Source: a virus. Taken from it: a DNA stretch of 64,000 bases. The stretch is taken from IMG/VR virus record IMGVR_UViG_3300042398_000319, positions 1-64,000 of that record. One strand, written 5' to 3'. The position numbers were made by a program, and so were the translations under genes. The notes below the pieces were generated by a model, which saw only the letters and a list, made by a program, of their open reading frames with translations, did no database searches and was not told where the DNA came from. Each line of letters begins with the position of its first letter. Positions within the stretch are counted from its first letter, which is position 1. Positions 26,324-34,186 of this stretch are shown one piece after another.

Positions 26324-28508
26324 AGGAATGACTATAGTTAATAATATATTAGAGAATTTAGTTTCAGATCTTAGAAAAAGACAAGCAGTCTTAAGATCAG
26401 ATCGTAATATTTACACGCATTATCTTAAAGAAGTAGACCCTACTACTCTAGTTGATGTATCGTATCCACACATATTACGAGGTTTAGAAAGACAAGCTAC
26501 TCTAGTAGATATTGTAGCCACCATTGGTCGAAGAGTAAGGCAAATGCTTAATCTTCCTAATGATACTGTGTCAGATGCACAGGTTGGTTGGTTCATATGT
26601 ATTGCTTATATTGAGTGTAATATCCTTACATTCCGATTAAAGTATACCTATAAGAATGGAAAGAAAAGTAAATACAAAGCTTACTTCCTACAGGTTAAAG
26701 ACTGGAAGGCAATTGAACAACTCTGGAGTTTAATTGACCAAAGTAAAGTAGATATCTTTCCATTAAGAGAACAGACTAAGCCTTGGACATCTGCATTTAA
26801 TGTTAATGGTTCACCCATTATTAAGAAAGGCCACCCTAGTGCACTGTCAAAGTTTAGGACTTCAGACAAGCAAGCATTGTTTGATACTCTAAATAAATTA
26901 CAAGCTATTGGATGGCGAATTAACAAGGATGTGTTTACTGTGTATCAGCACTTTTTACATAATCCTTGTCACAATAGCCCTTTCAAGTTACACACAGAGA
27001 TTGATGAAGAGAAGAAACAATCACTTTTGATTGAAGCACAAGGCATTGAAAGACTAGCATTAAATCATCTTGATAATGCTTTTTATCATGTCTATAACTT
27101 TGATTTCAGAGGTCGAGTTTATGTAAATACAGCGTTTCTTCACGAACAATCTAGTGATAATGCAAAGGGCCTACTGTTGCTAGACAAATCAACACCACTA
27201 GGTGAAAACGGTCTGTTCTGGCTAAAGGTACATACGTCAAATTCTTTTGGAAATGACAAGGTGACGCTAAAGCAGAGGGCTGAGTTTGTAGATGAGAATA
27301 TTAATCTATTCTTGTCATATGCAGATAAACCTACTGTTAATCAAGGATGGATGGAAACAGATGCTCCATTTTCTTTTTTAGCTGCTTGTTATGAGCTTAA
27401 GAAAATTAAGAACTGGTTAATGGATGGTAATAACTTAGAAGATTATCCTTGTTCTTTACCTGTATATATTGATGGTTCTAATAACGGTGTCCAGCATCTA
27501 GTTGCTATGTCACAAGATGAAGAGATTGCACCACTAGTTAATTTAGTACCACAAGATACCCCAGGTGATGTGTACATGTATATTGCTAAATACGCATGGA
27601 AACGTTTAGAGGAGCTAGCAAGTCAGCTAACACAAGAGGAACGTGATCAATTTGATAGTGTATACAGTAAGGCTAAAGAGTTACAAAAAGCTTACTTTGA
27701 TGCACCTGAAAAGAGTGAACAAAAATCCTTAGCTTATGCTGCTGCCCAAGAGTGGCGTAATCAGAATCGTTCTATTAGAGAAAAGTTGTTTGCTGTTTAC
27801 TGGCTTAATATTGATAACCCAAAAGATCAACGTAAAGTAGTAAAGAGAAATGTAATGACTCTCGGTTACGGTGGTACTGCGTACGGCATGGGTCAACAAA
27901 TTATTGATGATACCCGTGATATGTCTGAGTATCTTCGTGACAAGGAACACCTCTGGGGTGCTATGTTAGGTGATTTGGTATTTGAGACTTGTTATGAAAA
28001 ACTCAAAGGGCCAGCAACAATGTTACGAATGTTTCAGGACTTAGCGGATAGATCTAATAACAAAGATGTATTCCTACAATGGACTACTCCAGTAACAAAC
28101 TTTCCTGTAGTTCAAGCATATAGAAAACCATCTATTGTTAGAACTAAATTAAAGTACGGTGAAGAAGAACTTAAAGTTCAACTTCAAACATGGGAAGAAT
28201 CAACTATTGATAAAGATTCCCAGAGAACAGGTGCAGCACCAAATATTGTTCACAGTTTTGATGCAGCACACTTGACTATGACTGTATTGTCTGCTCCATA
28301 TGAGATGACTGTTGTTCATGATTCTTTCGGTACCCTGCCTGGAAACATGGATGACTTATTTTATAGAGTAAGAGATCAGTTCGTAGAGTTTTACAAGAGT
28401 AAACCTTTAGAGAAATTACTGGCTGAACTTAATTGTGAAGACCTTATTCCTGAGAGGGGTAATCTCGATGTAAAACAAATATTGTACTCAGATTATGCTT
28501 TTTGTTAA
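26307..28508 (+). CDS. T7-type single-subunit DNA-directed RNA polymerase
   Basis: A 733-aa enzyme that transcribes from phage promoters. Visible signatures are DFRGRVYVN (near residue 266, T7 DxxGR), motif A YIDGSNNGVQH with catalytic Asp near 389, motif B VVKRNVMTLGYGG with Lys and Tyr near 511-520, and motif C VVHDSFGTLP with catalytic Asp near 671. It ends in SDYAFC, like T7 SDFAFA. The specificity-loop region lies around 605-640. The N-terminal domain is some 150 residues shorter than in T7. The start is uncertain: ATG 26307 is used; ATG 26328 would remove 7 residues. An 18-bp phage-promoter-like site lies inside at 27255. Confidence 0.96.
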   Translation: MRKQNKGMTIVNNILENLVSDLRKRQAVLRSDRNIYTHYLKEVDPTTLVDVSYPHILRGLERQATLVDIVATIGRRVRQMLNLPNDTVSDAQVGWFICIAYIECNILTFRLKYTYKNGKKSKYKAYFLQVKDWKAIEQLWSLIDQSKVDIFPLREQTKPWTSAFNVNGSPIIKKGHPSALSKFRTSDKQALFDTLNKLQAIGWRINKDVFTVYQHFLHNPCHNSPFKLHTEIDEEKKQSLLIEAQGIERLALNHLDNAFYHVYNFDFRGRVYVNTAFLHEQSSDNAKGLLLLDKSTPLGENGLFWLKVHTSNSFGNDKVTLKQRAEFVDENINLFLSYADKPTVNQGWMETDAPFSFLAACYELKKIKNWLMDGNNLEDYPCSLPVYIDGSNNGVQHLVAMSQDEEIAPLVNLVPQDTPGDVYMYIAKYAWKRLEELASQLTQEERDQFDSVYSKAKELQKAYFDAPEKSEQKSLAYAAAQEWRNQNRSIREKLFAVYWLNIDNPKDQRKVVKRNVMTLGYGGTAYGMGQQIIDDTRDMSEYLRDKEHLWGAMLGDLVFETCYEKLKGPATMLRMFQDLADRSNNKDVFLQWTTPVTNFPVVQAYRKPSIVRTKLKYGEEELKVQLQTWEESTIDKDSQRTGAAPNIVHSFDAAHLTMTVLSAPYEMTVVHDSFGTLPGNMDDLFYRVRDQFVEFYKSKPLEKLLAELNCEDLIPERGNLDVKQILYSDYAFC
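27255..27272 (+). promoter_or_regulatory. Possible internal phage promoter in the RNA polymerase gene
   Basis: GACAAGGTGACGCTAAAG matches the window's promoter 18-mer at 15 of 18 positions, including the whole GACGCTAAAG core, and has the AGGTGAC form of SP6-group promoters. It also encodes ordinary protein sequence (NDKVTLKQ) of the RNA polymerase, so a chance match is possible. Confidence 0.35.
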
Positions 28509-28511
28509 GTT

Positions 28512-28529
28512 TACCAGGGTACGCTAAAG
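28512..28529 (+). promoter_or_regulatory. Phage RNA polymerase promoter, copy 2 (replication module)
   Basis: TACCAGGGTACGCTAAAG differs from the other copies by one base (T for G at the ninth position). It lies 3 bases after the RNA polymerase stop and drives the ssDNA-binding protein and replication genes. The one-base change may mark a weaker or differently timed class, as in T7; this is inference. Confidence 0.8.
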
Positions 28530-28535
28530 CACAAT

Positions 28536-28565
28536 GGTATGCATTTTTGTGATGTATACCTTTTT
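28536..28565 (+). terminator. Hairpin with T-tract right after promoter copy 2
   Basis: GGTATGCAT pairs with ATGTATACC (9 bp, one G-U) around a 7-base loop, followed by TTTTT. It begins 7 bases after the predicted start, so it can act on two transcripts: as a terminator of host-read RNA from the early operon and as a 5' stem-loop of phage-read RNA. Confidence 0.75.
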
Positions 28566-28604
28566 ATTAAAAATTGGAAATTAAAAGTAAGGAACTAAAA
28601 AGCT

Positions 28605-29111
28605 ATGGCTATTTTGAAAAATGTTGAGTTATTCTACCCACGTCTTGATCCCAAGAAACCAAATGCTCGATTTAATAAAGAGCAACCTACATGGGAAGTT
28701 CAGATTCGAACTCGAGACAAGAAAGTTAAAAATGAGTGGGCTGCACTCAACTTGAAGCCTAAGACTGTAGAAGATGATGACGGTAAGGTATTTTATTCTG
28801 TTACTCTTCGCAAGAAGTCTAAAAAGAAAGATGGTGAAGTTAATCAACCTGTAAAGGTTATTGACGGTGGCCTAAATGATATTAACCCAATGAGCATTGG
28901 TAATGGCTCAATTGGTAATGTCCGTATCTTTCAATATGAGTATGGTGATGAGAAAAAGATTGCCTCTATGTTGATGGCAGTTCAAATTACTAAACTTAAC
29001 GAGTACATTCCAAAGGCATCTGATGATGAATTTGAAATGACTGAGACAGAGATTGTCCGTGTAGCAGATGCTGACGGTGGTGACGATGATGAGGATGACA
29101 ATCCTTATTAA
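28605..29111 (+). CDS. Single-stranded DNA-binding protein, gp2.5-like
   Basis: A 168-aa protein with an AAGGA ribosome site. The N-terminus (LKNVELFYPRLDPKKPN) and central beta-rich body, including a Lys-rich strand RKKSKKK, resemble phage ssDNA-binding proteins of the gp2.5/DUF2815 kind. The C-terminus is strongly acidic (GGDDDEDDNPY), the usual contact tail for polymerase and helicase. First gene after promoter copy 2. It would coat single strands and organise the replisome. Confidence 0.85.
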   Translation: MAILKNVELFYPRLDPKKPNARFNKEQPTWEVQIRTRDKKVKNEWAALNLKPKTVEDDDGKVFYSVTLRKKSKKKDGEVNQPVKVIDGGLNDINPMSIGNGSIGNVRIFQYEYGDEKKIASMLMAVQITKLNEYIPKASDDEFEMTETEIVRVADADGGDDDEDDNPY

Positions 29112-29119
29112 TTAAATTT

Positions 29120-29143
29120 AGGGGACTTCGGTCTCCTATTTTA
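29120..29143 (+). terminator. Terminator with TTCG tetraloop after the SSB gene
   Basis: AGGGGAC-TTCG-GTCTCCT forms a 7-bp stem with one G-U and the very stable TTCG tetraloop, followed by ATTTTAT. It would cut back transcription after the highly needed SSB, or act as a 3' stabiliser. Confidence 0.8.
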
Positions 29144-29157
29144 TCAAAGGAAATTAA

Positions 29158-29337
29158 ATGGCAAATATTATTGCAGGTTTAGTTGGTATAGCTGTTGTAG
29201 TAGCCTCTATCTACGGATGGATTGCAAACTTTATAGCTATATTAGCAATGAATGCTGATACCCCATTAGGTTGGGTTATTGGTCGTATTATCGGTGTCTT
29301 TGTACCCTTTATTGGAGCAATTCTTGGTTACTTCTGA
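29158..29337 (+). CDS. 59-aa membrane protein
   Basis: ATG after AAAGGAAATTAA. Two hydrophobic helices: IIAGLVGIAVVVASIYGW and a Gly-rich C-terminal one (VIGRIIGVFVPFIGAILGYF). Resembles small inner-membrane phage proteins, possibly holin-like in topology, but it lies in the replication module, so a role in lysis is doubtful. Confidence 0.65.
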   Translation: MANIIAGLVGIAVVVASIYGWIANFIAILAMNADTPLGWVIGRIIGVFVPFIGAILGYF

Positions 29338-29566
29338 ATACACGCTGACGTTCACTGATCCTATTAGTGAATTTGAAATGCTTCTCTTATGTAAACTTGG
29401 AGATGACTTTTCATACAATAAAGACTTTACTGTCTGCACAATTGAAACCCCAATGAGTGAAAGAGAATTCCTTAAAGAAGTCTCTGAAATTACTGTAGTA
29501 GAAAATATTGGGTTAATTCAGCATTTAGTAACAATGGAACCCGATTGGTTAACTTATAATTCATAA
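29324..29566 (+). CDS. Hypothetical protein (80 aa, TTG start)
   Basis: No ATG lies near the N-terminus. A TTG at 29324 has GGAG 6 bases upstream and gives LVTSEYTLTFTDP as the start, overlapping the membrane-protein gene by 14 bases. The product is acidic and beta-alpha in look. It shares its last base with the next start (TAATG). Not recognised. Confidence 0.55.
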   Translation: MVTSEYTLTFTDPISEFEMLLLCKLGDDFSYNKDFTVCTIETPMSEREFLKEVSEITVVENIGLIQHLVTMEPDWLTYNS

Positions 29567-29865
29567 TGATTGCATATAAACTTTTTAAGAAAAGAAAAGA
29601 TGGTACTTATGGACCATTGTTTATTAATCGAAAACAGAAAATACAATCAGGTGTATTGTATGGGGCAGAGTCTCATCCTACTGTAGGTTATGCCTATCGT
29701 CCGGGATGGCATTGCTGCTCCACACCTAATGCACCACACTTGAGCCTTAAAAATAGAGTATGGTGTAAGATTGAAATTCAAGACTATACAAGACATCAAC
29801 GACCTGAAAGTCAAGGTGGTCTCTGGTATACAGCAAATTATATGCGTATTCTAGGAGAACTATGA
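29566..29865 (+). CDS. Conserved phage hypothetical protein (99 aa)
   Basis: Begins MIAYKLFKKRKDGTYGPLFI and contains YAYRPGWHCCSTPNAPHLS, VWCKIEIQDYT and RPESQGGLWYTAN. I recognise this pattern from many phage and some prophage genomes, always annotated as unknown. His/Cys residues in the centre might bind metal. It is in the replication operon. Confidence 0.75.
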   Translation: MIAYKLFKKRKDGTYGPLFINRKQKIQSGVLYGAESHPTVGYAYRPGWHCCSTPNAPHLSLKNRVWCKIEIQDYTRHQRPESQGGLWYTANYMRILGEL

Positions 29866-30131
29866 GTAACTTAAACCAACTTGCTAAAGATTACTGGAAT
29901 GATGAACTTGAATGTGAAGTAATTGAAGAGGGTGACTGGGTTAATGATTTCAAAGACTATTACTTTCGTATAGATATCATTAAGTATCAAGACAAATATT
30001 ATCGAATTAGTATGAAAAGAACTGGAAGTTATTATACTGAATACTTCTTCAATGAAGATAGCTTTGTAGCAGAAGAAGTAACTAAAGTTGAAAAAGTAGT
30101 AACAGTAACATCATGGGAACGTGTAAAATGA
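29862..30131 (+). CDS. Hypothetical acidic protein (89 aa)
   Basis: Overlaps the previous gene by ATGA and the next by ATGA. Rich in Tyr, Glu and Asp (FKDYYFRIDIIKYQDKYYRI), suggesting a small beta-sheet domain. Not recognised. Confidence 0.65.
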   Translation: MSNLNQLAKDYWNDELECEVIEEGDWVNDFKDYYFRIDIIKYQDKYYRISMKRTGSYYTEYFFNEDSFVAEEVTKVEKVVTVTSWERVK

Positions 30132-30541
30132 AACAACGAACAATCTACCTTGCAGGTCCAATGGAACACGTATCGCTTGACGATGCAAAAGGTTGGCGTG
30201 ATATTGCTACTCAATTACTTAAGCAAGCAGATCAAAAAGTTCTTGATCCTACTCGTAGGGTTCATGAGTTTCAACCGAAGTACATGAAGAGAATCTTTGA
30301 ACTAGATCTTCGTGATATTCAAGAGTCAGACTTGATTCTTGTTAATTTAGACAATCCTAAAATTGCTAAACACGGTACTTCAATGGAAGTGTTTTATGCT
30401 TCTTATGTACTACGTAAACCAGTAATTGCATTTAAAGCGGATGCCTCTACTATTCATCCATTTTTTGAATCTTTAGTAACTGAATGGAGATCAACAGTAG
30501 ATAAAGCCTGTGACACTATTATCACGGAGTATATCGAGTAA
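30128..30541 (+). CDS. Nucleoside 2-deoxyribosyltransferase-like protein
   Basis: 137 aa from the ATG that overlaps the previous stop. The family motifs are present in order: IYLAGPM at the N-terminus, LRDIQESDLILVNLD in the middle, and KHGTSMEVFYASYVLRKPVIAF, where the Glu is the nucleophile in active members. Such enzymes exchange bases between deoxynucleosides or hydrolyse nucleotides; many phage homologues (DUF4406-type) are uncharacterised. It fits the nucleotide-salvage theme of this module. Confidence 0.75.
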   Translation: MKQRTIYLAGPMEHVSLDDAKGWRDIATQLLKQADQKVLDPTRRVHEFQPKYMKRIFELDLRDIQESDLILVNLDNPKIAKHGTSMEVFYASYVLRKPVIAFKADASTIHPFFESLVTEWRSTVDKACDTIITEYIE

Positions 30542-30732
30542 TGCCATTCTTTGTTACTTACGTAGATCCTGATGATGAGAATATAGAGCATAATATTCCT
30601 ATTAGTAAAGCAACTCAGGAGTGCGTTTTTACTAGTTTAAAACAAGTAGCAGTTAAAGTGAGAGATGTTAAAGCTCACTATCCAAAATTAAAAGTTAGGG
30701 TTTATCATGCAAGCCTTTGGGAAGAAAATTAA
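30541..30732 (+). CDS. Hypothetical protein (63 aa)
   Basis: TAATG overlaps on both sides hold it in the operon. Beta-alpha-beta in look (FFVTYVDPDDENI, LKVRVYHASLW). No family recognised. Confidence 0.6.
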   Translation: MPFFVTYVDPDDENIEHNIPISKATQECVFTSLKQVAVKVRDVKAHYPKLKVRVYHASLWEEN

Positions 30733-30995
30733 TGCCATATATTAGACAAGATTTTAAACAATTTCTACACACAAAAAGTGTAGCGGAAGTAGGTGATTTG
30801 TGTACTACTCCAGGAGAATTAAACTTTGTTATTACTTCAATTGTACGAGATTACTTCAATCGTACAGATAAAGGTAATTACCAAGCTATTAATGATATTG
30901 TAGGTGCTCTAGAAGGTGCTAAGATTGAATTTTATCGAAGGGTAGCAGCACCGTATGAAGATCTTAAAATTAAAGAAAATGGGGATGTGTATTAA
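30732..30995 (+). CDS. DUF6899-like protein (87 aa)
   Basis: Starts at the ATG overlapping the upstream stop. MPYIRQDFKQFL, GELNFVITSIVRDYF, YQAINDIVGALEGAKIEFYRRV and APYEDLKIKENGDVY are the typical blocks of a small family often found in phages and called DUF6899. All-helical by appearance. Function unknown; usually near nucleotide and replication genes. Confidence 0.75.
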   Translation: MPYIRQDFKQFLHTKSVAEVGDLCTTPGELNFVITSIVRDYFNRTDKGNYQAINDIVGALEGAKIEFYRRVAAPYEDLKIKENGDVY

Positions 30996-31156
30996 TGAAA
31001 TTCACAGTAACCACAGTAAAAGAAAATGAAGACGGTAGTGCTAATGTTGTTCTAGACTTAGATAATGAAGCACGAGAGTATTTACTAAATTATGCCTTCA
31101 TCCATATGATGAAAGATGCAATTGCTGAAGGTCAACTTTATCAGGTAAAGGATTAA
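30995..31156 (+). CDS. Hypothetical protein (53 aa)
   Basis: A 53-codon frame starting in the TAATG of the previous gene and ending one base before the next ATG. N-terminal strands (MKFTVTTVKENEDG) and an acidic helix. The tight fit between neighbours supports it. Confidence 0.6.
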   Translation: MKFTVTTVKENEDGSANVVLDLDNEAREYLLNYAFIHMMKDAIAEGQLYQVKD

Positions 31157-31157
31157 A

Positions 31158-31718
31158 ATGTATATACCAGTTTATGAAGTATACTCTTATGATGATAATA
31201 GAGGTGTAGTAGGAACATATAATGATTTTGAAAATGCTGTAGAAGCATGGAAAAATAATATGAATTTCTTTACTATTAAATGTGTGTGGCCAACTAGTGT
31301 AAAGAATCGTTCTAAGGAATTAAACACAATCCAAGCCATTAATAACTATCGTAATCTATTAAACGATTGGAGAATAGAAGATGGTGATGATGAATGGGAA
31401 GTCGATCAATTGATGAAATATCTTAAAGAAAATCCTCAAAAGAAAGATGCCATTAACCCTAGCCATTATCAAGGCTATGTAATGGATTTACAGTGGCTAG
31501 AAACTATGCAGTATCTACCAAGCTTTAGAGATCCTGCTTGCTTCAAAGCTGCAGTTGAACTACAAGTACGAAAGTATTTAGACCGCTTAGGTGGTAAAGA
31601 TGCTGAACAACAGGAATTAGGTAAAGCATTGTGGTACTTAAAGTTCCTACTTGCTTACACTAAGAATAACAATCAACCAATCCGTATTAAAGATATTGAA
31701 AAAATTTTAAATGAGTAA
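31158..31718 (+). CDS. DUF3310 family protein (nucleotide kinase-like, gp1.7-type)
   Basis: A 186-aa protein whose C-terminal half carries the DUF3310 blocks: AINPSHYQ, FKAAVELQVRKYLDRLGGKD and LGKALWYLKFLLAY. The family includes phage proteins related to T7 gp1.7, a dGMP/dTMP kinase; that activity here is an inference. The N-terminal 95 residues are an unrelated acidic part. Overlaps the DNA polymerase start by 8 bases. Confidence 0.75.
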   Translation: MYIPVYEVYSYDDNRGVVGTYNDFENAVEAWKNNMNFFTIKCVWPTSVKNRSKELNTIQAINNYRNLLNDWRIEDGDDEWEVDQLMKYLKENPQKKDAINPSHYQGYVMDLQWLETMQYLPSFRDPACFKAAVELQVRKYLDRLGGKDAEQQELGKALWYLKFLLAYTKNNNQPIRIKDIEKILNE

Positions 31719-33588
31719 TCTAGTATTTGACATCGAAAGCGATGGTCTACTAGACACCGTAAGTAAAGTTTGGATGATCGTGACAAATGACACTGTTACA
31801 GGTGAGGAATTAATCTTTACTGATTATGATTCTCAATATCCAAGCTTAGAACAAGGCTTACAACACCTATCGAAAGCAACAAGTTTAATTGGTCATAACA
31901 TTATTGGCTATGATTTACTTGTTCTCCGAAAACTATACAATTGGGCTCCGAATAAAGAGACTAAACTTTTTGATACAATGCTATTGTCTCAGGTAGTTGA
32001 CTATGATCGATTTAACGGAAAACATTCTCTAGCTGTATGGGGTGAGTACCTTGGGCAATCTAAAGTTGAGCATGAAGACTGGAGTCAGTATTCAGAAGCC
32101 ATGCTACATCGGTGTAGAGAAGACGTAAAAATTAACGTAAGAGTTTTTAAGTTCATTAACAAAGAACTAAAAGGTATGTTTGAAAAGAAACAATATCTTA
32201 AAACCTCTATTAAAAACGAACATTTAACTGCACAATTTTGTGCGGATGCAGAATATATAGGATGGCAATTTGACAAAGATGCTGCTACAAAACTATTGGC
32301 TGCTATGGAAGCTCAGATGGCAGAAGTTCAAGCTATCATTGAGCCAAGGCTTAGTGTTGAAACTAAAATCATTGATAAACAGCCTAAGTCACCACGATGG
32401 ATTAAGAACGGTAATTATGATTCCGTTACTGCTCGATATTTTAATATTGATCCTTCTAATGGCAGGGATGTACGTCTGGTAGAAGGTGAATATCAAAGGT
32501 TTGAATATGTACAACCTGATTTGGGTAACATTGACTCAGTTAAACTTTATCTACATAAAATTGGCTGGGTTCCTGACGACTGGAACTGGAAAAAACAAGG
32601 AAACGAGTTTATTAAGGTATCTGAAAAGCTAACAACTAGTTCACTTGAAAAGTTAGGTGAGATAGGTATGTTAATTGACAGGTACTACACTACTCGATCT
32701 AGACATTCTATTTTGTCTGGATGGATGGAGAACTTAGATGAGAATAATCGATTACATGGTAGTTGTTTTACTATCTCTACTCCAACTGGTCGTGCTAGAC
32801 ATAGCGGTATTGTCAATGTTCCAGGCGCTGATTCCGAGTGGGGTGCAGATATTAGAAAGTTATTTATTGCCACTCCTGGCTATACAATCATTGGCGCTGA
32901 TTCTTCTGGTAATCAATTTAGAGCTTTATGTCATTATCTAAAGAATGATGAGTATACAAATGAGGTTCTGAATGGAGATGTACACCAAAAGAATGCTGAT
33001 GTGCTTACAGCAGTAATGACTGAAGAGCAAGCAAACTTTCCTAAAATTATTAAAGATCCAACTATATCTCGTAAATTAGCAAAGCCATTCATTTATGCTT
33101 ATTTGTTTGGTGCTGGTGGTGAGAAAGTTTCTTTAATTCTAACTGGTGTTCGTAATGCTAAATTAGGTAATAAAGTTAAAGCTGAATTTGCAAAGCGTAT
33201 TCCAGGACTAACCCCATTGATCAAACGTATTAATGCAATTTATAACAAGACAGAAAATCATGGTAATCCGTGGATTCCTGCACTAGATGGCCGTAAGATT
33301 CCTTGTGAATCTGCCCATAAGTCTCTTAACTACTTACTTCAGAGTTGTGAGGCTATTACATGTAAAGCAGCTACTGCTCTTACTTATGTTCGACTCCAAG
33401 AGGAAAACATACCATTCAATCCATTGATATTCTATCATGATGAGATTGAATTTGAGGTTCCTACTGAGTATGCTGAAAGAGCCGCTGAGATTGCTAAGAA
33501 AGCTTTCCAGGATGGCCCTAAGTTATTTGGTGTGGAAATTATGGACGGTGAATCTAAAATTGGTAATAATTGGTATGATGTACACTAA
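31711..33588 (+). CDS. Family A (T7-type) DNA polymerase with 3'-5' exonuclease
   Basis: 625 aa, somewhat shorter than T7 gp5. Exonuclease motifs: Exo I FDIESDG (Asp7, Glu9), Exo II IGHNIIGYDLLV and Exo III HRCREDV. Polymerase parts: TGRARHSGIVNVPG, motif A IIGADSSGNQFRAL (Asp397), motif B RKLAKPFIYAYLFGAG with the Tyr seen in T7, and motif C FYHDEIEFEVP (Asp577). In motif A the Glu that follows DxSGx in T7 and Pol I is Gln (Gln402), unusual at the ribose steric-gate site. It replicates the phage genome with the primase-helicase and SSB. Confidence 0.96.
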   Translation: MSNLVFDIESDGLLDTVSKVWMIVTNDTVTGEELIFTDYDSQYPSLEQGLQHLSKATSLIGHNIIGYDLLVLRKLYNWAPNKETKLFDTMLLSQVVDYDRFNGKHSLAVWGEYLGQSKVEHEDWSQYSEAMLHRCREDVKINVRVFKFINKELKGMFEKKQYLKTSIKNEHLTAQFCADAEYIGWQFDKDAATKLLAAMEAQMAEVQAIIEPRLSVETKIIDKQPKSPRWIKNGNYDSVTARYFNIDPSNGRDVRLVEGEYQRFEYVQPDLGNIDSVKLYLHKIGWVPDDWNWKKQGNEFIKVSEKLTTSSLEKLGEIGMLIDRYYTTRSRHSILSGWMENLDENNRLHGSCFTISTPTGRARHSGIVNVPGADSEWGADIRKLFIATPGYTIIGADSSGNQFRALCHYLKNDEYTNEVLNGDVHQKNADVLTAVMTEEQANFPKIIKDPTISRKLAKPFIYAYLFGAGGEKVSLILTGVRNAKLGNKVKAEFAKRIPGLTPLIKRINAIYNKTENHGNPWIPALDGRKIPCESAHKSLNYLLQSCEAITCKAATALTYVRLQEENIPFNPLIFYHDEIEFEVPTEYAERAAEIAKKAFQDGPKLFGVEIMDGESKIGNNWYDVH

Positions 33589-34186
33589 TCTGAAAGACTT
33601 TATGGATAACTTATCCTTGGTTAAAACTATTGAATCACAAAAAACATGTGCAAATGCAGCATTAAATTTGTTGCATATGGTTGATCCCGACTCTTGTCTT
33701 TTAGGTGGAGCACCTAGAGATTGGGCTTTAGGTAAGGTGGCTAAAGATCTGGACGTTTACCTTCGTCCATTTCCTATGGAAAGTAAAGATAGTACTATTG
33801 CTCGTATTACTCAGGCATTAAGTCTTGAGCATAATGAGATTGAAGATGTTACTAACGACTCTTACTATATGCAGAGTAAAGACAATGGGGTTCTTGGAGT
33901 ATTAAATGTAAAGAATTGTTTTATGCCAATACAAATTGTGTTGTGTGATAGAGCACCTTTAGAGATGCTATACACTTTCCATTGTAGCTTGTCTCAGGCA
34001 TATTATGTGCGTGATCATGGTTGGGACTATCCTCTTAACTCTGATGCATATCGGTTAGAGACTACTATGGAGTTTGACATTGGTAAACAATTCCAAGTCA
34101 ATCTGATCAAGAAAAATAGCGATCCAAGATATATTGCTAAAATTCAAGCTAAATATCCTAATTATACACCAGTATACGAAGCATGA
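33578..34186 (+). CDS. CCA-adding/poly(A) polymerase-type nucleotidyltransferase head domain
   Basis: About 202 aa. The motif LLGGAPRDWALGKVAKDLDVYL has GG, RD and the catalytic DLD of class II tRNA nucleotidyltransferases and poly(A) polymerases. The RNA-binding C-terminal domain of cellular enzymes is missing, so substrate is open: tRNA end repair, oligo-nucleotide tailing or modification of a host molecule. Start is uncertain: ATG 33578 overlaps the polymerase stop, and ATG 33602 has GAAAG upstream. Confidence 0.7.
   Translation: MYTNLKDFMDNLSLVKTIESQKTCANAALNLLHMVDPDSCLLGGAPRDWALGKVAKDLDVYLRPFPMESKDSTIARITQALSLEHNEIEDVTNDSYYMQSKDNGVLGVLNVKNCFMPIQIVLCDRAPLEMLYTFHCSLSQAYYVRDHGWDYPLNSDAYRLETTMEFDIGKQFQVNLIKKNSDPRYIAKIQAKYPNYTPVYEA

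Noticed and set aside
29120-29130. AGGGGAC as start of a further phage promoter
   Set aside because: The bases belong to the TTCG-loop terminator after the SSB gene; no GCTAAAG follows.
30500-30525. TGTGACACTATTA, similar to the SP6 promoter core
   Set aside because: It lies inside a coding region, differs from this phage's own GACGCTAAAG core and lacks the CCAGG part.
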